The notes below the pieces were generated by a model. The model was not told where the DNA came from. It searched no databases and saw nothing but the letters and a program-made list of their open reading frames with translations. From the IMG/VR virus record IMGVR_UViG_3300046457_000119, positions 1-43,684 of that record: a stretch of 43,684 bases of DNA. One strand, given 5' to 3'. Position 1 is the first letter of the stretch, and each line of letters begins with the position of its first letter. The stretch is from a virus. Shown here piece after piece: positions 1 to 8,051 of the stretch. The position numbers and the translations under genes are program-made.

Positions 1-399
<399 letters not shown>

Positions 400-417
400 C
401 AGCAGCCGCAAGTCACT

Positions 418-476
418 AGCTTCAAGCTGCAAGCCAAAGCGGGTGCGCTTTGACTTGTAGCTTACGGCTTGGAGCC
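418..476. terminator. Bidirectional intrinsic terminator between nadC and the next gene
   Basis: Long inverted repeat: AAGCTGCAAGCCAAAGC (424-440) pairs with GCTTTGACTTGTAGCTT (447-463) with two wobble or mismatched positions, and weaker pairing continues outward. It lies between two convergent genes (nadC on plus, the 99-aa gene on minus), so it probably terminates both. Hairpins of this AAGCTGCAAG type are common between Pseudomonas genes. Confidence 0.7.
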
Positions 477-487
477 AGTAGCTCTCG

Positions 488-787
488 TCAAACGACGAGA
501 TTGTTCATCTCGCAATACTCGTCCCACTCGACACCCAAAACTTCGGCTGCTTCCTTGTGCAGCACAAGACGCTGAGCCTCGAATGCCTCTGGAGTGCTGG
601 TGTACTTGAGCGTCAGCTCCCACGGCTGCAAGCCCTGAGCTTCGGCTTCGTCTTCGAAAGCCCACTGGATCTGGTCTTTTTGATCATCAGGACTCAAGTC
701 CCTGATCTCTTCCAGCAGTTGTGGCGTGTCGAGTTTGTATTTCTCGAGCGCTTGTTCGTGACGTTGCTCTTGAGTCAATTCGGTCAT
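488..787 (-). CDS. Small acidic protein, DUF6388-like
   Basis: Encodes 99 aa beginning MTELTQEQRHEQALEKY. A longer frame runs upstream to 874, but the internal ATG at 787 gives the length and N-terminus usual for this small Pseudomonas family, and I chose it for that reason; the ribosome-binding site before it is weak. The protein is acidic, probably helical, with no signal peptide or membrane segment. Function unknown. It belongs to the host flank, convergent with nadC across the shared terminator hairpin. Confidence 0.75.
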   Translation of the reverse strand: MTELTQEQRHEQALEKYKLDTPQLLEEIRDLSPDDQKDQIQWAFEDEAEAQGLQPWELTLKYTSTPEAFEAQRLVLHKEAAEVLGVEWDEYCEMNNLVV

Positions 788-1065
788 GGCGTTCTCGCTG
801 ATCGTAAGAATGGAGGATGGATCTGGATCATCAAGGATCTCTCTGACGCGGATTTTTCCGGCCTTCGGAACCATTCGGGATCATCTGAAAACTGCTGGGC
901 GATGCACATTATGCAAACCCGAATATAGGACGTTTGCGTGACTAATTACACGGCTCTTTACATCTCTCGCACAAAAAGTTGACCTGCGGAACATAACGCC
1001 CGATCTCGAGTCATAGCGATGTGCCACTTCCGCACAGTCTCCGCTGTTCACAAGGAAACCCAGTG

Positions 1066-1560
1066 ATGCGCAGCATTTCGAACATCTTCTCCGTTATTTC
1101 CTCCACTGCCCTGTTCGTTGTTCTGGCGCTACCCGCAAGCGCGATGGCGGCTGAACTGAGCAATAGCAGCCCGTCCTATGGCGATAAAGTTTTGCTGATC
1201 CATAACGACTATGGCAAAGAGGTCATCATCAAGGGCGACTTGAGCAATGATGAACTGAAAAAGTTGCGCGATACCGTCAGCGAACAAACGCGCCAGATCG
1301 AAGAACTCAAACGTAGCAGCGGTTCGAATTCAAGTTCCAGCAGCAAGGAAATCGATGACCTGCAAAACAAGGTCAAGGACCAGGATCGCAAACTTGAAAC
1401 GCTCGGCCGTCAAGTGGAAGACCTCAAGCGCAACAGCGGGTCGAGCTCCAACTCGAACAGCGGCGAGATCTCGAATCTGAAGCAGAAGATCAGCGATCAG
1501 GATCGGGCGATGGATCAGCTCAAACGAACCGTCGAGGATTTGAGCCGCAAGGTGAAATAA
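1066..1560 (+). CDS. Exported coiled-coil repeat protein
   Basis: Encodes 164 aa. The ATG at 1066 is preceded by AAGGAAA at 1052-1058. Residues 1-29 are a signal peptide (hydrophobic core FVVLALPASAMAA) with likely cleavage after AMAA. The mature part carries three copies of a unit of about 35 residues in which a heptad-type segment (QTRQIEELKR, QDRKLETLGRQVEDLKR, QDRAMDQLKRTVEDLSR) is joined by Ser/Asn-rich linkers, suggesting a periplasmic or envelope-associated coiled coil. The stop codon lies six bases from the left attachment core, so in a phage-free strain this gene would face the 3' end of tRNA-Thr. Function unknown. Confidence 0.8.
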   Translation: MRSISNIFSVISSTALFVVLALPASAMAAELSNSSPSYGDKVLLIHNDYGKEVIIKGDLSNDELKKLRDTVSEQTRQIEELKRSSGSNSSSSSKEIDDLQNKVKDQDRKLETLGRQVEDLKRNSGSSSNSNSGEISNLKQKISDQDRAMDQLKRTVEDLSRKVK

Positions 1561-1566
1561 CGGAAA

Positions 1567-1584
1567 TGGTGCCCGAGACAGGAA
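1567..1584. repeat. attL core (18-bp direct repeat)
   Basis: TGGTGCCCGAGACAGGAA is identical to 43351-43368. The right copy is the 3' end of tRNA-Thr(CGT) starting at its CCA; this left copy is an isolated fragment of that tRNA. It marks the left prophage boundary. Confidence 0.92.
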
Positions 1585-1691
1585 CCGTATCTAGGTGAAA
1601 TATCCGTGTATTTGTTGGAAAACTTACGAACCAACGATAGCCAGTGTACTAGCCAATGTACTTTTCCGGTTTCGCTGGACGGGTTCCCCCG
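1585..1691. other. Left attachment arm, no gene
   Basis: Non-coding phage sequence between attL and the stop of the Rz-like gene. It holds two direct copies of TGTACT (in GTGTACTAG near 1645-1653 and AATGTACT at 1655-1662) and CCAGCGAAA on the minus strand (1670-1678). The same words recur in the right arm, so they are candidate integrase or excisionase arm sites. Confidence 0.5.
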
Positions 1692-2204
1692 TCACTTTCC
1701 AAGCCCATCGAAGGCCTGTTCACAGGTTACTCCACGGGCGTGGCTTTGATCAGCAAATTTTGCCAGTTCACCCGCTCGCTGGTCAGCGCGCTTGAGCACG
1801 TCGGCAAACACCATAACGGCACGGGTAGCTGCCGCGCTTGCTGCGGTAGTGCAGGAATTGCTGCCGGCTTGGCTGGCTGCGAGTCGAGCGGCAAGGTTGT
1901 CGGCCGTTCCGCGCAGGCGGTCAGCAGCAGCGCGAGCAGTGGAAGCATCAGTAGTGGCTTGATCGATGATCTGTTGTCCATCTTGAATCGCCTTGTTGAT
2001 TGACTGTTGACGGGCCTGCTCTTTGGTGCGCTCAGCGACCTCATTGGTAGCTATCGCGGTGGCGTCTCGGGTGTCGCGAGCATTCCACTCGACCTGCCAT
2101 TTTGCATCCGTGACAGTCTCCCCATGGTGATAGGCACCGAACAGCGCGACCGCCACCAGCAGCACAGCAGCTGTATAAGGAAGGATTCGTAGCCAGATGT
2201 TCAT
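1692..2204 (-). CDS. Rz-like i-spanin
   Basis: Encodes 170 aa. An N-terminal transmembrane anchor (about residues 6-25, LPYTAAVLLVAVALFGAYHHG) is followed by a long Ala/Gln-rich, probably coiled-coil periplasmic domain, the plan of an inner-membrane spanin; it resembles the DUF2514 family. The start ATG overlaps the endolysin stop (ATGA), giving an endolysin-Rz cassette. A second gene with a lipoprotein signal is nested in another frame (1727-1981), the classic Rz/Rz1 arrangement. The pair would fuse inner and outer membranes in the last step of lysis. Confidence 0.82.
   Translation of the reverse strand: MNIWLRILPYTAAVLLVAVALFGAYHHGETVTDAKWQVEWNARDTRDATAIATNEVAERTKEQARQQSINKAIQDGQQIIDQATTDASTARAAADRLRGTADNLAARLAASQAGSNSCTTAASAAATRAVMVFADVLKRADQRAGELAKFADQSHARGVTCEQAFDGLGK
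1727..1981 (-). CDS. Rz1-like o-spanin lipoprotein, nested in Rz
   Basis: Encodes 84 aa from the ATG at 1981, entirely inside the Rz-like gene in another frame. The N-terminus MDNRSSIKPLLMLPLLALLLTAC is a lipoprotein signal with a lipobox ending at Cys23, followed by Pro-rich sequence as in Rz1 proteins. The mature lipoprotein would sit in the outer membrane and contact the i-spanin. The frame also extends further upstream, but the lipobox position fixes the useful start. The nested position and lipobox make this a firm call despite the lack of sequence conservation in the family. Confidence 0.8.
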   Translation of the reverse strand: MDNRSSIKPLLMLPLLALLLTACAERPTTLPLDSQPAKPAAIPALPQQARQLPVPLWCLPTCSSALTSERVNWQNLLIKATPVE

Positions 2205-2749
2205 GCGAGCACCTCTAGCGCCTTGGCGTACAGTGCAGCGCGATCATCGGCACCATTTGGCACACGCCCGCGCCGACCAGTGTTGATAATGCTGCCGATG
2301 TTTGCGTTGTCGCCGGCATCCGCCAAGGTGTTCAACCCATTGGTGGCCCAGAACCAAGCCGCCGACATACAGGCATGCTGCGGCTGTTCCAACAGTTCAG
2401 GGTGATTCATCAGGTCCAGGCCGAGGGCTTCACCGCACTTGGCATAGTTCGCCCGACCAGTCACCTGGATCAGGCCACGGCCACAGTACTTCCTGCCGTC
2501 GCCGGCAACAGTGTTGCCAAGGTCCTTGCGGCCTTCATAGCCACGCTGAGCCGCAGTCGGCCCCCAAATCTCCCGCACGTAACGCAGCTGGCCAGACTCA
2601 TGACCAATCTGGGCAACGAAGGCTGCGGCGCGCTTCGGTCCGACGATCTGGTAGTGCTGCATGGCGGTGTTCAACGCGGAAACAAAAACGCCCGCTTGGC
2701 TGCGGGCGTTCGGGAGGATCTGCAGCAATTGCTGCTGAGTGATAGGCAT
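2201..2749 (-). CDS. Endolysin, glycoside hydrolase family 19
   Basis: Encodes 182 aa. The ATG at 2749 is chosen because GGAGAAAG lies just upstream; an in-frame extension exists but lacks support. Family GH19 signatures are visible: IGHESGQLRYVREIW (catalytic Glu candidates E51 and E60) and GRGLIQVTGRANY (90-102). There is no signal peptide or membrane segment, so release through the holin is expected. It cleaves peptidoglycan glycan strands at lysis. It is the first gene of the lysis cassette at the far end of the late operon, about 23 kb from the holin. Confidence 0.92.
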   Translation of the reverse strand: MPITQQQLLQILPNARSQAGVFVSALNTAMQHYQIVGPKRAAAFVAQIGHESGQLRYVREIWGPTAAQRGYEGRKDLGNTVAGDGRKYCGRGLIQVTGRANYAKCGEALGLDLMNHPELLEQPQHACMSAAWFWATNGLNTLADAGDNANIGSIINTGRRGRVPNGADDRAALYAKALEVLA

Positions 2750-2885
2750 GGCTTTCTCCAGCATGATCACGCACAGGCTTCCCCCGTGCGATAAAACCAC
2801 GCATAGTTGGCATTAACGTCATTGAAATTACTGACAAATCTGTCTGTCGGCTAAGCCGTTCGGTACGGATACCAAGGAGTCAAAC

Positions 2886-3761
2886 GTGGATAGACCTGAA
2901 ATCTATGAAAGGCTGAACGGCGCCGCAGCTGAAGGGGGAGATATTTTCGCCGTGCTCCGGGAGTTCCCCGTTGATGTTGTTGGTGATGTGATGCTCGATA
3001 TACCAGAAGAGTATGTACATGCCCGCAAAGCAATACCGAGAATGGCTGACGATGCAACCCAGGATCTCTGGACTGGCAGCCACGGTCACGGCCTACTATT
3101 TCAAAGTTGTGCATTCACAAAAGCTATCGAACTCGGCTTTTTGAAGCACACCGGCCAGGACTTACGTGGAAAAAAGATATTGGATTACGGTTGCGGATGG
3201 GGGCGCCTCATCAGGTTGATGTATGCATTTTCTCCACCCGAAAAAATATTTGGATGCGACCCTTGGGACCGATCGATCAAGCTGTGCAAAGAAACTGGAA
3301 TTAGCGCGAACCTTGAAATCTGCGACTATTTTCCTACGTCTGTTCCTTTTTCAGAAAAATCTTTCGATCTAGTTTACGCGTTCAGTGTATTTACTCACCT
3401 ATCGGAAGAGACCGCCGCAACCGTTCTTTCAGCGATCCATAAATCAATATCCGCTGACGGTATTCTGGCTATTACGATCAGACCGGCAAGCTATTGGTAC
3501 GTGCACCAATACGGCGATATGCCGATCGACATCGACAAGATGCGGGCGCTACACAAAAGCGACCAGTATGCTTTTGTCCCTCACAATTCATCAAAAGTAG
3601 AACGTCCTAATGACTCGACGGGTGTTAAACCATACGGGGATGCATCCTTCTCACTCGGGTATATAAACCGCGAATGGCGAGATTGGACCGTGGTCGGAAC
3701 TGATGTTTCCCTTCTCGACCCATACCAAACCATTGTTTTTTTGAAGGCGCTGAAAGCTTAG
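2886..3761 (+). CDS. Class I SAM-dependent methyltransferase (probable moron)
   Basis: Encodes 291 aa from GTG 2886 with AAGGAG seven bases upstream. Residues 97-106 (KILDYGCGWG) are motif I, the SAM-binding loop of Rossmann methyltransferases; FGCDPWDRS (122-130) fits the acidic motif II and SFDLVYAFSVFTHL (159-172) fits motif IV and beyond. The substrate cannot be read from sequence; DNA is unlikely because no NPPY or PC motif is present, while protein, sugar or small-molecule targets are open. It is transcribed against the late operon between tail-fibre chaperone and endolysin and is visibly more A/T-rich than its neighbours, all typical of an acquired gene expressed in the lysogen. Confidence 0.82.
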   Translation: MDRPEIYERLNGAAAEGGDIFAVLREFPVDVVGDVMLDIPEEYVHARKAIPRMADDATQDLWTGSHGHGLLFQSCAFTKAIELGFLKHTGQDLRGKKILDYGCGWGRLIRLMYAFSPPEKIFGCDPWDRSIKLCKETGISANLEICDYFPTSVPFSEKSFDLVYAFSVFTHLSEETAATVLSAIHKSISADGILAITIRPASYWYVHQYGDMPIDIDKMRALHKSDQYAFVPHNSSKVERPNDSTGVKPYGDASFSLGYINREWRDWTVVGTDVSLLDPYQTIVFLKALKA

Positions 3762-3812
3762 CGCAAGTTAATAATGGCTCAGCTTAAGCGATACTTGCGC
3801 TGAGCCCGCAAA

Positions 3813-4208
3813 TCAAGACGGTTGTGCTGGCCAGGTCTGATTATTAACAGTCAAATCAACCGCTTGAACAGCTCTATAGTAATCCTGCCACAGCTCTGCC
3901 AAAGTAGTTTCATCATTAGTCGCATTACCAAGTTGAAGGAATAACAGAAGCGGGGTCATTACTTGTGACGCATATGCGAGCAATGAAGTTTGGGTGGCAG
4001 TGTTCACTGTTAGTATTTCTTCTTCCGTCGGCGGCGTTTCGAGCGGACAGGTAAATATGCCATCCGAATATTTCCATCCATGTGATGCAACATCAGACTC
4101 AACTGCGATATATCCTTCGCCCGGACTCCACTCAGTTATACCATCCCAAACGGCGACCCCCTCAACTATCCCCGTTGCCGAATCTACTATCGCATAGTTA
4201 CCCATCAT
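3813..4208 (-). CDS. Tail fibre assembly chaperone
   Basis: Encodes 131 aa beginning MMGNYAIV. The start ATG overlaps the tail-fibre stop in the order GC-ATG-ATG, so the two are translationally coupled; the second ATG at 4205 is an equally possible start. The N-terminal half (YAIVDSATGIVEGVAVWDG, then a WxPGEGY segment) and the C-terminal helical part ending WPAQPS are typical of small phage tail-fibre assembly proteins found directly after fibre genes. It would help fold or trimerise the fibre encoded upstream. Family assignment is by pattern and position. Confidence 0.75.
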   Translation of the reverse strand: MMGNYAIVDSATGIVEGVAVWDGITEWSPGEGYIAVESDVASHGWKYSDGIFTCPLETPPTEEEILTVNTATQTSLLAYASQVMTPLLLFLQLGNATNDETTLAELWQDYYRAVQAVDLTVNNQTWPAQPS

Positions 4209-5110
4209 GCATACTCCCAAACAATAACAACGCCGGGCGCACCATTGCCACCAGCAACTGCGGCAGATGACGGGATGAGAGAGCCGCCGCCACCACCAGC
4301 GCCATAGCCAGTGCCAATATTGCCTATCGCACCTTGCGATGGGCTGCCGCCACCACCGTAAATCGTCGATCCTCCAAATCCTGAGCACGGGGTTCCGGAG
4401 AGCAGTCCATAGCCGCCACTCATCCCGGTATAATTCGCAAGATTGCCGAGTGTCGGGAGACTGCTTCGCCCTGGGGGCACGTTAGAGCCTGTTGTGGTCG
4501 TGCTCACTGCTGACGATCCAGCACCGCCAGGCCCACCGCCGGAAATCAAAAGAGCGCCAAATGAGCTAGCCGATCCAGCAATACCGCCATTATTACCCGC
4601 AGCGCCGCCTGCGCCTGCTGATCCAACCGTAATAGTCACTGGAAAGGTTATCGCAGAAGTAAGCAGTTTTGATTTGCAAAATGCACCAGCACTTCCGCCG
4701 CTCCCGGCAGCCGCTTGAGCCGCCGCCGTAGTCGCTGCCCCGCCACCGCCACCGCCACCACCTTGTACCTCAACCAAAATGTTTGTTGTCCCAGCGGTAG
4801 GCGTGTAGGTGCCGCTTGAGGTGAACACCTGAATGTTGATGAATCGGCCTTTCACAGCACTTTTTAGGCTAGCTAATATAGTGGTGATAGTGCCGTCATC
4901 CAGAACATCTAAACCAGTGTTATCGACAATCATCTGTGCCAATGCGGCCGACATTATCGATGCTTGACGCCATACTTTATTCAGCTGTGCAGAGTTTGCC
5001 GTTCCAGAGGAAAACCCAGTAGTTCGCGCTAAAAGTGCTGAGTAAGCTGCCTGAGTCATTACGTTGGCGCCCACGGCACCGCCGAACAGAAGAAAATCAT
5101 TCGTTGCCAT
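4205..5110 (-). CDS. Tail fibre with glycine-rich receptor-binding region
   Basis: Encodes 301 aa. The N-terminal third (MATNDFLLFGGAVGANVMTQ... to about residue 95) is a baseplate-attachment type region seen in many Pseudomonas phage fibres. After a short beta-rich part (FTSSGTYTPTAGTTNILVEVQ) comes a Gly/Ala/Ser-rich section from about residue 113 to the end, with runs such as GGGGGGGG and AGGGGGS, closing with GAPGVVIVWEYA. Such regions can fold as packed polyglycine-II helices in phage adhesins (known for S16 gp38); that fold here is inference. It is the likely host-range determinant, followed by its chaperone. Confidence 0.8.
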   Translation of the reverse strand: MATNDFLLFGGAVGANVMTQAAYSALLARTTGFSSGTANSAQLNKVWRQASIMSAALAQMIVDNTGLDVLDDGTITTILASLKSAVKGRFINIQVFTSSGTYTPTAGTTNILVEVQGGGGGGGGAATTAAAQAAAGSGGSAGAFCKSKLLTSAITFPVTITVGSAGAGGAAGNNGGIAGSASSFGALLISGGGPGGAGSSAVSTTTTGSNVPPGRSSLPTLGNLANYTGMSGGYGLLSGTPCSGFGGSTIYGGGGSPSQGAIGNIGTGYGAGGGGGSLIPSSAAVAGGNGAPGVVIVWEYA

Positions 5111-5121
5111 ATATACCCCGA

Positions 5122-5784
5122 CTATTGGTAAATCGCGCCCCAGCTTCCTTGGTCGAAACCGGCGACATATTGGTTAGTGACGTCAAACCCGAACAGTGGG
5201 CCGTCGCCGGTCGGGACGATGTAGTAATCGACGCCAACGCTTTGCGGCTTTATTGGGATGTATCCGCCGGTAAGTAGAGCCAGCTCAAGTGCAGAAGGCG
5301 ACACACCGGCAACGCCGATGGTCATGGTCATGTCTTGGTTATCTTGTATGAAAACCAGAGAATCACCTGAAAAGACCAAGTCCAGAATTGCTTTGGACTG
5401 TTCCATGGTTCCGTCCCAGTGATTTGCGCCGATCTTCGCGCGTATCAGGGTTCGATACGTCTCATCATCTAGGATGGTGATGCCGCTGTTCGGATCGAAC
5501 GGCCCCTGCCATGCCCCTTGATCAAAGCCCAGTCCTTCGGTATCCAACGAGAAATAAACGCCGGCAAGCGGAGTGCTCACCCTTCTGGATATACCGACCC
5601 ACAGACCGACGTCATCCAGTTGAGAGCCCACGGCACTATCAAGATCAAAATCTTCAGGTAGTCCAGCGGCTACGACGTTCGTATCAAGAAAACATTGCGA
5701 CACCGACTCGACCATCTGCATGAACTTCGGTTTGTCGGAATGTTCACTGGTGATTTTTCCGGTGTAGTCCTTGATGTCAGCCAT
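5122..5784 (-). CDS. Baseplate-associated protein, DUF2612-like
   Basis: Encodes 220 aa. No signal or membrane segments. It sits between the gp47/J-like protein and the fibre, where contractile-tail phages encode the baseplate wedge or fibre-connector (gpI-like) protein. Recognisable patterns are the helical N-terminus followed by an ETYRTLIRAKI segment and the repeated motif GFDQGAWQG/GFDQGSWG near both ends of the fibre-facing part. The family resembles DUF2612 phage proteins; exact role is inferred from order. Confidence 0.72.
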   Translation of the reverse strand: MADIKDYTGKITSEHSDKPKFMQMVESVSQCFLDTNVVAAGLPEDFDLDSAVGSQLDDVGLWVGISRRVSTPLAGVYFSLDTEGLGFDQGAWQGPFDPNSGITILDDETYRTLIRAKIGANHWDGTMEQSKAILDLVFSGDSLVFIQDNQDMTMTIGVAGVSPSALELALLTGGYIPIKPQSVGVDYYIVPTGDGPLFGFDVTNQYVAGFDQGSWGAIYQ

Positions 5785-5785
5785 A

Positions 5786-6964
5786 TCAGGTCACCGTAAG
5801 AACAATAGACGCCGGCGTGCAGGTAGCGGCCTGATTGAATGTCAGCGGCACGTCAGGTGCCCCCGCACCACCTGGCCCGGTCAATGTCATGGCAGTCAGC
5901 TTGAATGTGGTGCTACCCGGAATGCTGTTTGCAGCGGTCAGAGCATCTGCCCATTCGACGGTCCCGCTCAGTCCGCCCCCTATATCCACCTGATTCACAT
6001 AGTCAGAAACGGCCTGTTGCAGAGCTGCTCCTGTCGCCGATGTGTATCCGGCCAGAGCTTTTAATGAAACCGCCACGGTGATGGCGCGATAGGTTGGCCG
6101 GAAGAATTTGATGATGACCGGCATATCGTAAACATTGGTGGTGGTGATTGATGTAGTTCCGTATGTGCCGCCCCCTGGCCCTTTTTTCGAAGCTATCGCT
6201 GCCGCGATGCTGTTCGCGTCGCCACCCTCAACCACAATCGCCAGACTGTTGCCGGGGATACCATTGGAGTCGGTGACTTTCGTGTCATTGTCGACAGCGA
6301 AGTAGCGGGTTACCCCGTCAACGTTTGCGACAGCACCAATTGTCCCTTCCAGAACTGTTCTCGATGGAAGTGCCGTCGAGGTTTTCTGTTTTGCGCGAAG
6401 CTTGGGATCAGTCTCAACCGGTGCACCTGGCGTAGCATCCGAAAGATTTGTAACGCTTTGCCAGCCCCTGGTAACTGTCGATATCTTGTTTATTTGCCCT
6501 GCACTGGCAGAAATTGAGCCGAGGGACGCGCAAGTAGCCGTCTCGATGATTTCGCCTGAAGGCGGAATAACCACAGAGGTAGGGAGCGCCCACTTATTAC
6601 CGTTTTGGTCCTCAGCAAAACCGTTGGTGATCGTCGTTCCGGCCTGACCAATAATCTTCAGATCTGCCTGAGAGTTGGTCGCCACGGCGCGGCTGATGCC
6701 GTTGATCTTCACGTTGCTGGACAGCGCGGCGTTCTGTGCGGTTGCCGGCGAGAACGAAAGATAGGAGGCAATCGTTGCGGAGTTGGCATCACTGATGGCC
6801 AGTGCGATCACACTGATAAATTGACCGTCTTGCGAGTCAGGCTCAAGGTAAACGTCATCACCGTAGATCGATCGATACTTCGATTGAAGAAAGGCTAGAA
6901 CTTCAGCATAGGTAGGCGCCGTGATGCCGGTCGCGGTAATGGTCGGTGCAGTTGGAGAGGCCAT
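5786..6964 (-). CDS. Baseplate wedge protein, J/gp47 family
   Basis: Encodes 392 aa, close to the usual length of gp47/J-type baseplate proteins. The N-terminal LQSKYRSIYGDDVYLEPDSQDGQFISVIA segment contains the family hallmark of a helix followed by P(D/E)SxxGQ, and VPPSGEIIETATCASLGSISASAGQINKI matches the conserved central domain. In contractile tails this protein forms wedge arms around the hub. The gene follows a gp25-like gene with almost no gap and is followed by the DUF2612-like gene. Confidence 0.88.
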   Translation of the reverse strand: MASPTAPTITATGITAPTYAEVLAFLQSKYRSIYGDDVYLEPDSQDGQFISVIALAISDANSATIASYLSFSPATAQNAALSSNVKINGISRAVATNSQADLKIIGQAGTTITNGFAEDQNGNKWALPTSVVIPPSGEIIETATCASLGSISASAGQINKISTVTRGWQSVTNLSDATPGAPVETDPKLRAKQKTSTALPSRTVLEGTIGAVANVDGVTRYFAVDNDTKVTDSNGIPGNSLAIVVEGGDANSIAAAIASKKGPGGGTYGTTSITTTNVYDMPVIIKFFRPTYRAITVAVSLKALAGYTSATGAALQQAVSDYVNQVDIGGGLSGTVEWADALTAANSIPGSTTFKLTAMTLTGPGGAGAPDVPLTFNQAATCTPASIVLTVT

Positions 6965-7318
6965 TTAGGGATTCCCGGTAATAGTCGTCTGGCCGTAGAC
7001 CGTGGTGACTTCGGCTGTTGGCGTGAACTTTCGGGTTTCTGGATCAAAGCCGCTGTCGTAGCTGTCGAGCTGGACAACCCCTTGCGTGCCAAGTATCCGT
7101 TTCTGAACGGCGGAGTCACGAGTAGCAATGGTTCGCTCTCCAAGCACTTCCGTCTTCCACGGCATCCCTTCTGTTTTGTCCAGAAACCATTCGCCCTGAT
7201 CCAGTTTCAACCTGGTACTGATGGCCTGGGCTACCGCTTCGGGTGAATCACGCAAAAAGTCGGCCTGCTGGTGTCCAAAGGTGTAGTCGCCATTGGCGTC
7301 GAGTTTTCGATAGCGCAC
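6965..7318 (-). CDS. Baseplate wedge protein, gp25/W-like
   Basis: Encodes 117 aa from a GTG at 7318 with GGAGG six bases upstream; the start overlaps the end of the spike gene. The pattern QHxADFLRDSPEAVAQAISTRLKLDQGEWFLD followed by a long strand-rich tail is typical of small baseplate proteins that lie directly before gp47/J. The assignment to the gp25/W group is by position and pattern, so moderately sure. Confidence 0.65.
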   Translation of the reverse strand: MRYRKLDANGDYTFGHQQADFLRDSPEAVAQAISTRLKLDQGEWFLDKTEGMPWKTEVLGERTIATRDSAVQKRILGTQGVVQLDSYDSGFDPETRKFTPTAEVTTVYGQTTITGNP

Positions 7319-7319
7319 A

Positions 7320-8039
7320 TCAACCTCCTTTCACTGTGGTGGTCATGTGGGCGCTGGTGATCGGCTGATTAGGCACGCCGGCACCGGCTGACGCGTGGGT
7401 ATGGCTGTTGAACAGCGCCTGAAACGCCTCGGTGATGAACTTCTGCAGAGTCTGTCCGGCGGCCGCAAGATTGATGACCGGAGCCGTTACATTCGCCGAT
7501 GCGGTCGAGGTGACGTTGATCGGCGCCGTCGTGGTGATGTTGATGGCATGTGTACTCGAATCGACCTCGACAAAGGCTGCGCCGTCATCCGTCCGCAACT
7601 GTGCGGCAGTGCTGCTGATATTGCCGATCACCCGTGGCTGCGAGCGAACGCCCAGCAGCGCAAAACCGTCTGACATGTCGTGCATGCGCAGATCCGCCTG
7701 TGATTGCACTCCGCCCGACTGCCACCACGAATCTATGCAGCGGGACGAGAACACCACCAGGCATTCGTCACCTTTCTTTACGGGAAAGGTCAGCGTGCAG
7801 CCGCCGCCGGCCGGAAACTGAACAGGGCAGTCAACCAGCATTGGGAGGTCAACACCGGTAAGCGCCCCCGTTTCATCGCGCACCTGACCGTTGATTGCCG
7901 GCTGAACCGTGCAGGTCATATCATCGGCATTGAAGGATTGAATAATTCCGGGTACAGCCGTCTGAATCTTGGACTGCCACCCACTGAGGGCGACCTTCAA
8001 TCCAATGATCGGGTCGTCAATGCGTTCAAGTACATTCAT
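7320..8039 (-). CDS. Membrane-piercing baseplate spike, Gp138-like
   Basis: Encodes 239 aa. The N-terminal part contains PGIIQSFNADDMTCTVQPAIN and the FPVKKGDECLVVFSSRCIDSWW segment typical of the OB-fold domain of phi92 Gp138. A repetitive Thr/Val/Ala-rich beta region (NITTTAPINVTSTASANVTAPVINL) fits a trimeric beta-helix, and SHTHASAG near the C-terminus is the His-x-His tip that binds metal in such spikes. It would be the tail tip that punctures the outer membrane. The gene starts 12 bp from a divergent exported-protein gene. Confidence 0.85.
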   Translation of the reverse strand: MNVLERIDDPIIGLKVALSGWQSKIQTAVPGIIQSFNADDMTCTVQPAINGQVRDETGALTGVDLPMLVDCPVQFPAGGGCTLTFPVKKGDECLVVFSSRCIDSWWQSGGVQSQADLRMHDMSDGFALLGVRSQPRVIGNISSTAAQLRTDDGAAFVEVDSSTHAINITTTAPINVTSTASANVTAPVINLAAAGQTLQKFITEAFQALFNSHTHASAGAGVPNQPITSAHMTTTVKGG

Positions 8040-8051
8040 GGAGTTACCGTC

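Noticed and set aside
876-1020. A promoter with TTGACC near 979 for the coiled-coil gene.
   Set aside because: No acceptable -10 hexamer follows at 16-18 bp, so I did not list it; the region otherwise shows no gene.
4205-5110. A diversity-generating retroelement acting on the tail fibre.
   Set aside because: No reverse transcriptase gene or template repeat of the fibre end is present in the window.
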